Origin: Asticcacaulis sp. YBE204
GTDB lineage: Bacteria; Pseudomonadota; Alphaproteobacteria; Caulobacterales; Caulobacteraceae
Reading direction: 5' to 3'
Assembly: GCF_000495855.1 (NCBI RefSeq)
Contig: NZ_AWGF01000012.1
Coordinates: 1-64,000, forward strand
DNA length: 64,000 nt
Notes under the pieces: generated by a model
Seen by the model: the letters and a program-made list of their open reading frames with translations, nothing else
Databases searched by the model: none
What the model was told of the DNA's origin: nothing
Shown: positions 44,004 to 53,507 of the stretch, piece after piece
Numbering within the stretch: the first letter of the stretch is position 1
Layout of the letters: each line of letters begins with the position of its first letter
Translations under genes and position numbers: made by a program

Positions 44004-45059
44004 TCAGGCCGAAGCCTTCACGACGCCGCGACGGATCTGATCCAGTTCGATCGACTCGAACAGAGCCTGAAAATTACCGTTACCGAAGCCTTCGTTACCC
44101 TTGCGCTGGATGATCTCGAAGAAGATCGGACCGAACATCGGTTCGGTGAAGATTTGCAGCAGTAGACCTTCCTCACCGACATGGCCGTCGATCAGAATGC
44201 GGTTCTTGCGCAGGCGGTCGAGGTCCTCGCCGTGGTCGGGAACGCGCTTGTCTATCAGCTCGTAATAGGTCTCCGGCGTATCCTGCAAGCGGACGCCGCG
44301 CGCCCGCAGTTTTTCGACGGTCTCATAGATATTGTCGGTCGTCAGGGCGAGGTGCTGGATACCTTCGCCATTGTATTCGCGCAGGAATTCCTCGATCTGG
44401 CTGTGATCGTCCTGCGATTCGTTGAGGGGGATACGGATGGCGCGATCCGGCGCGATCATGGCCTGAGAGAAAAGACCGGTCGCCTGACCCTTGATATCGA
44501 AATATTTCTGCTCTTCGAAGCCGAAGATGCGGTTGTAGAATTCGGCCCAGGTACGCATCTGGCCGCGGTGGACGTTGTGGGTGAGGTGATCGAGCACGTC
44601 CAGTCCGACGCTGTTGGCCGCTTCGGCGTTCTCGGCACCGGCGATCGGCGTCCAGTCCGCGTACAGATCGCCGTGATCGGGCACGAGATAAAGATACGAA
44701 CCCCCGATGCCGTTCAGCACGTAGCTATTTTCGCCCAGTGCGCCGGAGGCCGGATCGGCGGCGGTCGCTCCGCGCCTCAACGCGCCCTCAAAAGCGGTTT
44801 TCGGATCGGCGACGCGAAACGCCATGCCATTGGCCGACGGGCCGTGCAGGGTCCGAAACGCTGCCGCCTGTCCCGTCGGTTCGGCATTGAGCAACATGGT
44901 GATGCGCCCCTGCTTATACCGGGTGATGGCCCTGGATGGATGGCGTGCGGCGGCGGTGAATCCGAGCGCCAGAAGATGCGAGGCCATGACCTCGATGTCG
45001 GAGCCGGTAAATTCCACGAACTCGAAACCGTTGAGGCCTAAAGGATTGTGACTGTACAT
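44004..45059 (-). CDS. hppD: 4-hydroxyphenylpyruvate dioxygenase
   Basis: A 351-residue iron-dependent enzyme converting 4-hydroxyphenylpyruvate to homogentisate in tyrosine breakdown or pigment formation. It has two vicinal-oxygen-chelate domains. The iron ligands in the second are H158 (LDVLDHLTHNV), H236 (EGIQHLALTTDN) and E315 (GPIFFEIIQRKGNEGFGNGN). The C-terminal gating helix is present (FQALFESIELDQ). The length and motifs are standard for bacterial HPPD. No homogentisate genes are adjacent. A 467-base region separates it from the divergent fourth receptor. Confidence 0.95.
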   Translation of the reverse strand: MYSHNPLGLNGFEFVEFTGSDIEVMASHLLALGFTAAARHPSRAITRYKQGRITMLLNAEPTGQAAAFRTLHGPSANGMAFRVADPKTAFEGALRRGATAADPASGALGENSYVLNGIGGSYLYLVPDHGDLYADWTPIAGAENAEAANSVGLDVLDHLTHNVHRGQMRTWAEFYNRIFGFEEQKYFDIKGQATGLFSQAMIAPDRAIRIPLNESQDDHSQIEEFLREYNGEGIQHLALTTDNIYETVEKLRARGVRLQDTPETYYELIDKRVPDHGEDLDRLRKNRILIDGHVGEEGLLLQIFTEPMFGPIFFEIIQRKGNEGFGNGNFQALFESIELDQIRRGVVKASA

Positions 45060-45211
45060 TGGATACCTCCCTGATTAACAGGTATTTAGTATCAAATGAA
45101 ACTTATTAGAAAGACACTTTTTTGTGTGGTGGCGCCCTTGAATCTGCGATTCGCGCCGACAGATGAGCTCGCGCCATTGTGATAGGCTGAGGCTTTAGAC
45201 AGTATAGTTTT

Positions 45212-45255
45212 GACAGCGCTGTCTATTTGTTCTGCGGGATTGCTTATTGTATAAT
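45212..45255 (+). promoter_or_regulatory. Promoter and LacI-type palindrome upstream of the fourth receptor
   Basis: GACAGCGCTGTC at 45212-45223 is a perfect 12-base palindrome with the central CG typical of LacI-family operators. Immediately after it come TTGTTC (45227-45232), a 17-base spacer and a consensus TATAAT (45250-45255). Transcription would begin near 45262, leaving a 265-base untranslated leader before the receptor ATG. No other gene is visible in 45060-45526; the 60-residue frames there lack ribosome-binding sites. Confidence 0.6.
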
Positions 45256-45526
45256 AAATAGTGCCTCCTTTTTATTGCACTGCCAAAATAATGCCCTTTT
45301 AAGTGTCAAAAAAAACACAACCGGCTTTCAAGACGAGGCGCGGACTAAAAAAAACGAAACTCAAGCGGGTTTTGGCTTGCGGGATTGCAAAAGATAGCGG
45401 TAACAATGGCGCAAAGATGATCGTGCGATTTGCGCCCGGATATGACACCGGTATCAGATTAAACGGCAGCTTAAATAACAAGCATGGACCGTAGAACGGT
45501 TCAAAAGCACAACAGGGATGTTTATT

Positions 45527-48500
45527 ATGAAATACTTGAAAACCGACAGTCGAAATGTGTCTTCCGCTTTGCGGAAAGGCATCTCTCTTGCGGCCATGAC
45601 CACGCTTCTGGCGGCGGGCGGCGCGTTTGCTCAGGACGCCGCGCCAGCGTCAGACGCCAAGGACGATACGACGACCGTCGTCGTGACCGGCTACCGCGCC
45701 AGCTTGCAAAGCGCGCTGAATACCAAGCGCAAGGCCGACGTCATGCTCGACGCCATCAATGCCGAAGACATCGCCGATTTCCCCGATTCGAACCTGGCGG
45801 AATCACTGCAACGCATTCCGGGTATCTCGATCGACCGCGATAACGGCGAAGGCCGCACCATTTCGGTGCGCGGCCTGGGCGGCGACTTCACCCGCGTTCG
45901 TATCAACAACATGGAAGCCCTGTCGACAGGTGCCTCGAACGACGCCGGCTCGTCGCCGAACCGCTCGCGCGCCTTCGATTTCAACGCCTTCGCTTCGGAA
46001 CTGTTCAACAGCCTGCGCGTCCAGAAAACGGCCTCGGCCTCGACCGACGAAGGGTCGCTGGGGGCGACGGTCGATCTGAACACCGGCCGTCCTTTCGATT
46101 ACAAGAAGGACGCCTACGCGTTCTCCTTTGAGGACTCCTATTATCAGAATGGCGAAACCCACAGCCCGCGCGTCGCCGGTCTGTTCTCCAAGCGCTGGGC
46201 CGATGGTCGTCTTGGCTTCCTGATGTCGGTGGCCTATGCCAAGCGCAATTCGGAAGATGACAACTATTCGCGCGGCGTCGGTTCGTCCGATTACGTCTAT
46301 CGCGGCTCGACCTGGACCGGTAATGAACTGCCCGGCCGCGCCGGTTTTGCCGCGCCGACAGGTACGGTGTTCAAGGCGCTGATCCCGACGACCCTGACCG
46401 GAACGGCGCTCGACGCCTACAAGGCCGATCCCGCCAACTATTATAACCCTGTCGCCAATCCGGCCGCCTATGCCGAACTGACCGGGTCCGACGCGGCGGC
46501 CTATGCCAAGCTTTATCCGGGCTGCGCAGCTGCGGCGGCGCAATCGCTGGCCAGCCTGACGCCGACGTCACCGGGCTGTAACGACTCGCAGATCCGTTTC
46601 CCGGCTCTCCCGGCGATCCAGCAGCGCGACACCTATACCGAGCGTCTCGGCCTGACCTCGTCGTTCCAGATTCAGGTTTCGGAAAAAACCCGTTTCACCA
46701 TCGACGGGATGTATTCGAAGTTCGAGAGCGAAAGCACCAACTATCAGTTGTCGCCGGTCGGTCTGAACCGCAACAACACCAGCGATACCTTTGCCTATGG
46801 CCAAAACCTGCCGACGGCAACGGCGCGCACGGGGACGGCCTTCACCGACGTTCAGCGTCGCGCGCTCTATCCGAATACCTGTACGGAAGTCATCGAAACC
46901 GATCTCGCACCGGGCATCGATTGCGGTCAGGCCGTCTATGGCCGCACGCCGCTGACCGGCTACACCTTCAGCTACAACCCCTATAACCGTGACACCTACG
47001 AATATTACACCAATCCGACCTCGCCCGGCTATGCCGGTGCAGCGGCCACCCTGCCGTTCCGTGGCGACCTGATCGGCCGTCCGTCGGTCAAGGTGCTCGA
47101 AGCCGACGTGATCGGTCAGAACGCCGAATATCTTAAGCTGCAAAACGTAGACTGGCGCTCTGCTGCCGACCGCGGTGCCTACACGACCGAGTTCGCTCAG
47201 GTCTCGTTCGATCTGACGCACCGCTTCACCGACAAGTTGTCGAGCCAGTTCACCTATGGCGCGTCGAAGTCGACGAACAAGAACCAGGGGACTCTGGTCG
47301 AGTTCAACTACATGGACGCGCAGGAGCCCTTCATCTTCGACGAACGCGGTAGCCCCGCCATGCCGAAGTTCGACGTCGGTTTCAACGCCGCCGATCCGAC
47401 GAAGTGGGGGATCGTCAAGGGCTTCTCCGGCATGCGTAACTATCTGCGCACGACCGAGAACGACTATTCGGGTTTCAAGGCCGACTTCACCTACGACTGG
47501 ACGGATAACCTGACTTGGAAGTTCGGGGCGGTTACACGCAAGTACGACTTCTCGACCAATCAGCTTGAGCGCAACAACGACACGCTGAACCCGACCGAAA
47601 AGGAAGCGGGCGTTACCGTGGCTTCGCTCGGTCGCGTCATTCAGTTCGGTCAGGGCCTCGACGTACCGGCGGGCTCGACGACCAGCTTCTTTGCCCCGTC
47701 GATCGAAGCCTTCGACAACGTCTTCGGCTTCACCTGCAACTGCATTAACAAGTACGGCGACTGGCGCGTGACGACCAAGCGTAACCGCACGACAACCTTT
47801 GCGGTGACGGAAAAGACCAGCGCGACCTATGCCCAGCTGAACTTCAACTACGATGTTCTGGGCCGTAATCTGTTCGGTAATATCGGCGTCCGTCAGGCCC
47901 ATACCGAGGTGCTCTCCACCGGTCAGACCACGGCAGGCCGCACCATCTACGGCAGCAACAGCTATGATGACACCCTGCCGTCGTTCAACGCGGCGTGGGA
48001 AGTCTATGACGACCTCTATATCCGCGTCGGCGCGGCCAAGGTTATCGCCCGTCCGCTGCTCGGCAACCTGTCGCCGGCGGTCACCGGGATTTCGATCCCC
48101 GGCGACGGCACGACGGTCGGCGGTACCCTGTCGGTCGGTAACCCGAAGCTGTCGCCGTTCCGCGGCACGGCCTACGACATGAGCGCCGAATGGTACTTCG
48201 CCAAGGGCGCGCTGGTCTCCTTCGCCATCTTCAAGAAGGAAATCAACTCGTATCCGCAGACCATCCTGTACGACGCCCCGCTGTCGCAATTCCTCGACGC
48301 CGAGGCTATTGCCCAGCTCAAGGCGCAGTTCTCGACCGGCACGGCGGCGGACAACTTCCGTCTGGCCTATATCGACGGGAACTATCCGGTCCAGGCGCGT
48401 CAGGTTCGCGATGCGCCGGGCGGCACGGTTCAGGGTTGGGAATTCAGCTATCAGCAGAACCTTACCTTCCTGCCGTGGTACTTCAAGAACGTCGGTGTGC

Positions 48501-48988
48501 AGTTCAACATGACCAACCTCGATACCGAGTTGAACTACATCCTCGATCCGGGCACGAAGAATGCCACGACCGGCGCCGTCATCACGGCACCCGTCTATGG
48601 TACCGGCCCGTGGCTGGGGGCGTCGCCGCGCGCCATCAACTTCACGGTCTTCTACGAAACCGAGAAGTTCAATGCCCGTATCTCGGCGTCGCAGCGTGAC
48701 GAATACTACACGACCTATCCGCTGGCCGCCGGCAACTGTCAGCCCGGGTTGCAAACGACGGGTGCTGCCTGCGATGCGCCGCTGATCAACGAATTCGGTG
48801 GCTCGAAAGAAACGCTGAACGTCGATATGTCTGTGCGTTATCAGCCGACCAAGAAGATCGCCGTGACCTTCGAGGCCCTGAACCTGACGGATCAGAAGTC
48901 CGAGCGTTACGCCTATACCGATCCGGTAGTGTCCAACTACGCCTCGGTCGGTGTCAACTACCGCGTCGGTCTGCGTTACAAATACTAA
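45527..48988 (+). CDS. TonB-dependent outer-membrane receptor (fourth), next to the pectin operon
   Basis: A 1153-residue receptor. The ATG at 45527 (MKYLKTDSRN) is chosen over one at 45518 because CAGGG has proper spacing only to the former. The signal peptide ends GGAFAQ; the TonB-box-like TTVVVTGYRASLQSA lies at about 45-60. The plug has NAEDIADFPDSNLAESLQRIPGI in three consecutive short segments and ISVRGLGGDFTRVRINNME. The barrel ends NYRVGLRYKY. The GYRASL / NLAESLQRIPG / RVRINNM signature is that of the large Caulobacterales oligosaccharide receptors. It precedes the PL1-GH43-PL10-CE12 operon on the same strand, separated by a terminator. The probable cargo is unsaturated oligogalacturonides or rhamnogalacturonan fragments. 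The long leader and LacI-type operator point to transcriptional control by sugar. Confidence 0.93.
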   Translation: MKYLKTDSRNVSSALRKGISLAAMTTLLAAGGAFAQDAAPASDAKDDTTTVVVTGYRASLQSALNTKRKADVMLDAINAEDIADFPDSNLAESLQRIPGISIDRDNGEGRTISVRGLGGDFTRVRINNMEALSTGASNDAGSSPNRSRAFDFNAFASELFNSLRVQKTASASTDEGSLGATVDLNTGRPFDYKKDAYAFSFEDSYYQNGETHSPRVAGLFSKRWADGRLGFLMSVAYAKRNSEDDNYSRGVGSSDYVYRGSTWTGNELPGRAGFAAPTGTVFKALIPTTLTGTALDAYKADPANYYNPVANPAAYAELTGSDAAAYAKLYPGCAAAAAQSLASLTPTSPGCNDSQIRFPALPAIQQRDTYTERLGLTSSFQIQVSEKTRFTIDGMYSKFESESTNYQLSPVGLNRNNTSDTFAYGQNLPTATARTGTAFTDVQRRALYPNTCTEVIETDLAPGIDCGQAVYGRTPLTGYTFSYNPYNRDTYEYYTNPTSPGYAGAAATLPFRGDLIGRPSVKVLEADVIGQNAEYLKLQNVDWRSAADRGAYTTEFAQVSFDLTHRFTDKLSSQFTYGASKSTNKNQGTLVEFNYMDAQEPFIFDERGSPAMPKFDVGFNAADPTKWGIVKGFSGMRNYLRTTENDYSGFKADFTYDWTDNLTWKFGAVTRKYDFSTNQLERNNDTLNPTEKEAGVTVASLGRVIQFGQGLDVPAGSTTSFFAPSIEAFDNVFGFTCNCINKYGDWRVTTKRNRTTTFAVTEKTSATYAQLNFNYDVLGRNLFGNIGVRQAHTEVLSTGQTTAGRTIYGSNSYDDTLPSFNAAWEVYDDLYIRVGAAKVIARPLLGNLSPAVTGISIPGDGTTVGGTLSVGNPKLSPFRGTAYDMSAEWYFAKGALVSFAIFKKEINSYPQTILYDAPLSQFLDAEAIAQLKAQFSTGTAADNFRLAYIDGNYPVQARQVRDAPGGTVQGWEFSYQQNLTFLPWYFKNVGVQFNMTNLDTELNYILDPGTKNATTGAVITAPVYGTGPWLGASPRAINFTVFYETEKFNARISASQRDEYYTTYPLAAGNCQPGLQTTGAACDAPLINEFGGSKETLNVDMSVRYQPTKKIAVTFEALNLTDQKSERYAYTDPVVSNYASVGVNYRVGLRYKY

Positions 48989-49083
48989 GTGGTGTGCAGC
49001 GGTTTTTGGATTGAATGCACGACTATAAATCCAAGCATCTTGTCCGCGCTTTTGTCTGAGGCGCGGACATCTTTCCTGGCTAT

Positions 49084-49123
49084 GGCGTCCCGGATGTCTT
49101 CCGGTCATCCGGGCGCCTTTTTT
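49084..49123 (+). terminator. Rho-independent terminator after the fourth receptor
   Basis: Stem GGCG(T)CCCGGATG / CATCCGGGCGCC with one bulged T, followed by TTTTTT. It lies 95 bases after the receptor stop. The following 177 bases to the PL1 start must contain the pectin-operon promoter. A CAAG-N7-CTTG inverted repeat enclosing TGGCCA lies at about 49212-49226. Confidence 0.88.
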
Positions 49124-49300
49124 GTGAGTTTCGATGCCGCCGCCCGTCCCGTTTGCGGTCAGCGGCGGCATTGTCCGGTCTCCAGCTCCCCGTTACCTCG
49201 ACTGTGAGGTTTCAAGCTGGCCACTTGAGCGGACGGCGGCGCTTCGGTGCGGTCGTCCGTATTTTTGTCTGTGTTTGTAAATGGATAGACGGAACTATTG

Positions 49301-50593
49301 ATGTCGTTATTGACCCGCCGTCGCGCCCTCGGGCTGATCCCCGCTATCGCTGTCACGGGGGCCTATGCTTCGGCGCAGGCTGCGCCGTTTCAACAAGGTA
49401 CGGGCAAGGGCGGTACAGGCGGGCAAATCCTCCGCGTGACTAATCTCAACCCGTCTGGTGAAGGTTCGTTGAAGGCGGCGCTGGACACCAAGGGGCCGCG
49501 CATCGTGGTCTTCGAGGTCGGCGGCGTCATCGACCTGAACAAGGCGTCGCTGAAGATCACCGAACCGTTCCTGACGATTGCAGGCGAAACCGCGCCGGAC
49601 CCCGGCATCACCCTGATCAAGGGCGGGATGCAGATTTCGGCGCACGACGTCATCGTCCGCCACATCGCTATCCGTCCCGGCACGGCGGGCATGGCGAAAA
49701 AAAGCGGCTTCGAGCCGGACGGCCTGTCGACCGTGGCGTCTCACAATGTGCTGATCGATCATTGCAGTTTTACCTGGGCGGTGGACGAGGCCCTGTCGGC
49801 GTCGGGTCCGCGTTTTCAGGGTGAGAAACTGGAGGACTGGCGGCGCAACACCTCGCACAACATCACCTTCTCGAACAATCTGATCGCCGAATCCCTGCGT
49901 GACGCCAGCCATTCCAAGGGCCCGCATTCTATGGGCTCGCTGATCCACGATAATGTCACGGGCGTGCTGCTCACCGGCAATCTCTACGCCCACAACAACG
50001 AGAGGCACCCGCTGGTCAAGGGCGGCGCCGAAGCGGTCATCGTCAACAACGTTTTCGTCAATCCGGGCCACACCTGCACGCAATATACGCTGGTTGCCGA
50101 ACAGTGGACGGGCCGCACGCCGCAACCGGGCCGGATGCTCCTGCGCGGCAACGTCCTGCGCGGTGGGATCGATACGCCGAAGGACACGCCGCTGCTGTTG
50201 TTCGGGGGGCAGGGTGACCTGATGTTGCACGCGATGGACAATATCGCCACGCGAACCGACGGCTCGGCGATTCCCGCCATCGGCTATTATCAGGCGCGGC
50301 CCGACGGCTATTTCGACAGCGGCCCCTATGTGGCGCAGGCCTATATCCGGTCGATGCCCAAGGAGGCCTTGTGGCCCACCGGTTTGGTGGTCCGTCCCGC
50401 CGCTCAGGTCGAGGCGGCGGTTTATAAAAATGTCGGCAGCCGCCCGTGGGCACGCGACCCGATCGACGCCCGCATCGTCGCCGACGCGAAGGCGGGCAGG
50501 GGCAAGCTGATCGATTCCGAGGCCGAGGTCGGCGGGTATCCGCAACGGACCGCGACGCGTCGGACGTTTAATCCAAAAATATTCATAAAATAA
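49301..50593 (+). CDS. Pectate lyase, PL1-like, secreted
   Basis: A 430-residue right-handed beta-helix enzyme that cleaves polygalacturonate by beta-elimination. MSLLTRRRALGLIPAIAVTG with ASAQA after it is a Tat-like signal peptide. The PL1-type core includes GEGSLKAAL, RIVVFEVGGVIDL, NVLIDHCSFTWAVDEAL (the vWiDH-like strand that binds calcium) and NNLYAHNNERHPLVKGG. The start is the ATG at 49301; the frame also opens one codon earlier with TTG. It is first in a four-gene pectin operon, with GH43 starting 11 bases after its stop. Unsaturated oligogalacturonides are the expected products. PL1 is favoured over PL9 or GH28 by the WAVDE and R..P..R signature. Confidence 0.87.
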   Translation: MSLLTRRRALGLIPAIAVTGAYASAQAAPFQQGTGKGGTGGQILRVTNLNPSGEGSLKAALDTKGPRIVVFEVGGVIDLNKASLKITEPFLTIAGETAPDPGITLIKGGMQISAHDVIVRHIAIRPGTAGMAKKSGFEPDGLSTVASHNVLIDHCSFTWAVDEALSASGPRFQGEKLEDWRRNTSHNITFSNNLIAESLRDASHSKGPHSMGSLIHDNVTGVLLTGNLYAHNNERHPLVKGGAEAVIVNNVFVNPGHTCTQYTLVAEQWTGRTPQPGRMLLRGNVLRGGIDTPKDTPLLLFGGQGDLMLHAMDNIATRTDGSAIPAIGYYQARPDGYFDSGPYVAQAYIRSMPKEALWPTGLVVRPAAQVEAAVYKNVGSRPWARDPIDARIVADAKAGRGKLIDSEAEVGGYPQRTATRRTFNPKIFIK

Positions 50594-50604
50594 AAGGAAA
50601 TGCC

Positions 50605-52215
50605 ATGACGACCAATCGGAGAAACGCCCTGAAATCGGTAGGGCTGGGCGCGCTGCTGTTCGGTGCGCCATTGTCCGCCGAAGCCGCCGCCAAAAAGGCC
50701 CCCGCCAAGCCCAAAACCTGGGCCAAGGGGATCGAAGGGCAGCGCAAGGCCGATCTGGGCGACGGCACCTTCCTCAATCCGATCATGGCCGGCGACCATC
50801 CCGATCCGTCGATCCTGAAGGATGGCAAAGACTATTATATGACCTTTTCGACCTTCGACGCCTATCCGGGTCTGGTCATCTGGCACTCGCAGGATCTGGT
50901 CAACTGGCAGCCGATCACCGCGGCCCTGACGAAAAACGTCGGCTCGGTCTGGGCGCCGGAGCTGACCAAGCACAAGGGGCGCTTCTACCTCTATATCCCG
51001 ACCAAGAAGACCTCGGCCCCGGATTCGAAGACGACCTCGTGGGTTATCTGGGCCGACGATATCAAGGGTCCGTGGTCCGAGCCGATCGATCTCAATCTGC
51101 CGCGCCACATCGATCCCGGCCACGCGGTCGGCGAAGACGGCTCGCGCTGGTTGTTCCTGTCGGGCGGTGATCGCGTCCGCCTGAGCGACGACGGGCTGAG
51201 CACGGTCGGCGCGACCGAGCACGTCTACGATCCGTGGCGCTATCCGGATACCTGGGATGTCGAGGGCTTCTCGCCCGAAGGCCCTAAGGTCACCAAACAC
51301 GGCGACTATTATTACCTGATCCTCGCCGTGGGCGGCACGGCGGGCCCGCCGACCGGGCACATGGTCATCGCCGCGCGCTCGAAGTCGATCAACGGCCCGT
51401 GGGAGCAGCATCCGCGCAACCCGCTGGTGCGCACGACGTCGCTGGACGAAAAATGGTGGTCGCGCGGCCATGCTACGCTTGTCGAAGGGCCTGCGGGTGA
51501 TTGGTGGAGCGTCTATCACGGCTATGAAAACGGCTTCTGGACGCTGGGGCGGCAGACCTTGCTGGCCCCGGTGACGTGGTCGAAGGACGGCTGGTTCGAT
51601 TTCGGCGGCGGCGACCTGTCGAAGCCACTGCCGAAACCCAAGGGTGGCAAGGCCGTGCCGCACGGTCTGGCCTTGTCGGACGATTTCAAGACCGACAAGT
51701 ACGGCACCCAGTGGAACTTCTTCAATCCCTCGGCGACCGAAGCCCAGCGTATCGTGCGCAAGGACGGCGTGATGCATCTCAAGGCGACCGGCGAAGCCCC
51801 GTCGACGTCTTCGCCGCTGATCTTCGTCACCGGCGATCAGGCCTATGAGATCGAATGCGAGATCGAGATCGATCCAAAAACGCGCGGCGGCCTGATCTTG
51901 TTTTACGACTCAAAGCTCTATTGCGGGCTGGGCTTCGACGAAAAGAATTTCGTCACGCACCAGTACGGCATCGAGCGCGGCCGTCCGGCCAATCCGCATG
52001 GCCGCAAGATGAAGATGCGCCTGCGCAATGATCGCCATATTGTCAGTTTCCATACCTCGTCGGACGGCGTAACCTGGAAGCGCTTCGATCGCGGGATGGA
52101 AGTATCCGGCTATCATCACAATGTGCGCGGCGGCTTCCTCATGCTCAAGCCCGGCCTCTATGCGGCGGGCGAAGGTGAGGTGCGTTTCAAGAACTTCATC
52201 TACAGGGCCCTTTAA
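50605..52215 (+). CDS. GH43-family glycoside hydrolase with C-terminal beta-sandwich, secreted
   Basis: A 536-residue enzyme. The signal peptide TTNRRNALKSVGLGALLFG has a Tat-like RR. The five-bladed beta-propeller begins with NPIMAGDHPDPSILKDGKDY, where D67 is the general base. WAPELTKHKGRFYLY holds the family WAPE motif, and the SPEGPKV Glu in DVEGFSPEGPK is the expected proton donor. From about residue 355 a second domain (LALSDDFKTDKYGTQWNFF ... GGFLMLKPGLYAAG) matches the beta-sandwich found in many GH43 arabinosidases, xylosidases and exo-galactanases. In a pectin operon it probably trims arabinan or galactan side chains of rhamnogalacturonan. AAAGGAA precedes the ATG. The stop overlaps the next start (TAATG). 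Confidence 0.9.
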   Translation: MTTNRRNALKSVGLGALLFGAPLSAEAAAKKAPAKPKTWAKGIEGQRKADLGDGTFLNPIMAGDHPDPSILKDGKDYYMTFSTFDAYPGLVIWHSQDLVNWQPITAALTKNVGSVWAPELTKHKGRFYLYIPTKKTSAPDSKTTSWVIWADDIKGPWSEPIDLNLPRHIDPGHAVGEDGSRWLFLSGGDRVRLSDDGLSTVGATEHVYDPWRYPDTWDVEGFSPEGPKVTKHGDYYYLILAVGGTAGPPTGHMVIAARSKSINGPWEQHPRNPLVRTTSLDEKWWSRGHATLVEGPAGDWWSVYHGYENGFWTLGRQTLLAPVTWSKDGWFDFGGGDLSKPLPKPKGGKAVPHGLALSDDFKTDKYGTQWNFFNPSATEAQRIVRKDGVMHLKATGEAPSTSSPLIFVTGDQAYEIECEIEIDPKTRGGLILFYDSKLYCGLGFDEKNFVTHQYGIERGRPANPHGRKMKMRLRNDRHIVSFHTSSDGVTWKRFDRGMEVSGYHHNVRGGFLMLKPGLYAAGEGEVRFKNFIYRAL

Positions 52216-53507
52216 TGAACCGTCGTTTTCTTCTCGCCAGTCTGGCCGTGCTGCCGCTGGCCGCCGCCGTCCCCACCTTTGCTGCGCAGATCGGTGTCAA
52301 TACGCCGTTCCCGGAACTGAGCGTCGAGCGCATCAACACCCTGCCGGTCGCCCAGCGTCAGGCGTGGCTGGACTATCTGAACCGCTCCAAGGCCGCGATA
52401 GCCGCCGATCAGGCGGCGCTCAAGGCCGAGCGCGAGGGGATGACGACCATCCCCGACGGTCCAAAAGGCGGCAACGGCGAAGCGACTATGCCGCTCGACA
52501 AGCCCGCCGAATGGTACGGGTCTGCTGAAGCGAAGGCCGTGGCCGACAATATTGTTAGCTTCCAGACCCCTGCGGGCGGCTGGGGCAAGAACCAGCCGCA
52601 CAACGGCCCGGTGCGCCTCAAGGGGCAGCATTACGTCGCCAACAACATGCCGCCGAACCAGAAGCCGGACGATTTCGACGCGCCGCACCTGCCGGGCTGG
52701 GGCTATGTCGGGACTATCGACAACGACGCGACGATCACCGAAACGCGCTTCCTGCTCAAGGTCTTTGCGGCGACCAAGGTGGAGGCCTATCGCGCCAGCG
52801 CGTTGCGCGGGCTGCAATATCTGCTCAACGCGCAATTCCCGAACGGCGGCTGGCCGCAGGTGTGGCCGTTGACCGGCGGCTATCACGACGGCATGACGTT
52901 GAACGACAACGCCATGTCGTCGGTCATGCAGTTGATGGGCGACGCCGGACGCGGGGAGGGCGACTTTGCCGCTGTGCCTGCTGAGTTGCGTACCAAGACC
53001 GCCGCCGCCGAAACCCGCGCCATTCAGGTTCTGCTGGACGCTCAGGTGATCATCGACGGCAAACGTACCCTCTGGGCGCAGCAATACGACCCCCTGACCC
53101 TGACGCCGACCTCGGCGCGCAACTACGAGCCGCCGGCCCTGTCGTCGAGCGAAAGTGCTTCGGTCCTGACCTATCTGATGAAGCTGAACGCGCCGTCGAA
53201 AGCCATCGTCGCCGCGGTCCACGCCGGGGCGGCTATGCTGGAAAAGCTGAAGATCGAGGGCATGGTGTTTTCAAAAACACCCGACGGTCAGGACCGTTTG
53301 CTGACGCCGAAAGACGGCGCGGGGCCGCTATGGTCGCGTTACTACGACATGAAGACGCTTAAGCCGATCTTCGGCAACCGCTCGAAGACCCTGCACGACA
53401 CGATCAACGACGTTGAGCCGGAACGCCGCCGTGGCTATTCCTGGTTCAATAACAGCGCTGCCAGTGCGCTGAGCAAGTATGCCAAATGGAAGGAAACCCA
53501 CGCATGA
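52215..53507 (+). CDS. Pectate lyase, PL10 family, secreted
   Basis: A 430-residue lyase with an (alpha/alpha)-barrel fold rather than a beta-helix. The signal peptide is MNRRFLLASLAVLPLAAAVP. PL10 landmarks are VSFQTPAGGWGKNQPHNGP, GTIDNDATITETRFL (metal-binding acidic run), AQFPNGGWPQVWPLTGGYHDGMTLNDNAM (in two halves), and PLWSRYYDMKTLKPIFGNRS with the catalytic-region Arg. It cleaves polygalacturonate by beta-elimination, complementing the PL1 enzyme in the same operon. The ATG shares one base with the GH43 stop and the stop overlaps the CE12 start (ATGA), so synthesis of the three is coupled. Confidence 0.92.
   Translation: MNRRFLLASLAVLPLAAAVPTFAAQIGVNTPFPELSVERINTLPVAQRQAWLDYLNRSKAAIAADQAALKAEREGMTTIPDGPKGGNGEATMPLDKPAEWYGSAEAKAVADNIVSFQTPAGGWGKNQPHNGPVRLKGQHYVANNMPPNQKPDDFDAPHLPGWGYVGTIDNDATITETRFLLKVFAATKVEAYRASALRGLQYLLNAQFPNGGWPQVWPLTGGYHDGMTLNDNAMSSVMQLMGDAGRGEGDFAAVPAELRTKTAAAETRAIQVLLDAQVIIDGKRTLWAQQYDPLTLTPTSARNYEPPALSSSESASVLTYLMKLNAPSKAIVAAVHAGAAMLEKLKIEGMVFSKTPDGQDRLLTPKDGAGPLWSRYYDMKTLKPIFGNRSKTLHDTINDVEPERRRGYSWFNNSAASALSKYAKWKETHA

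Noticed and set aside
45212-45223. GACAGCGCTGTC as a site-specific recombination or attachment site
   Set aside because: No integrase, tRNA disruption or second copy flanking a mobile segment; promoter context makes an operator more likely.
45303-45494. 63-codon frame in the leader of the fourth receptor, beginning MSKKTQPAFKTRRGLKK
   Set aside because: No Shine-Dalgarno sequence and no family; the region is better explained as untranslated leader. A leader peptide cannot be fully excluded.
46568-49171. 867-codon minus-strand frame opposite the fourth receptor
   Set aside because: Same shadow pattern; its start would lie in the terminator region after the receptor.
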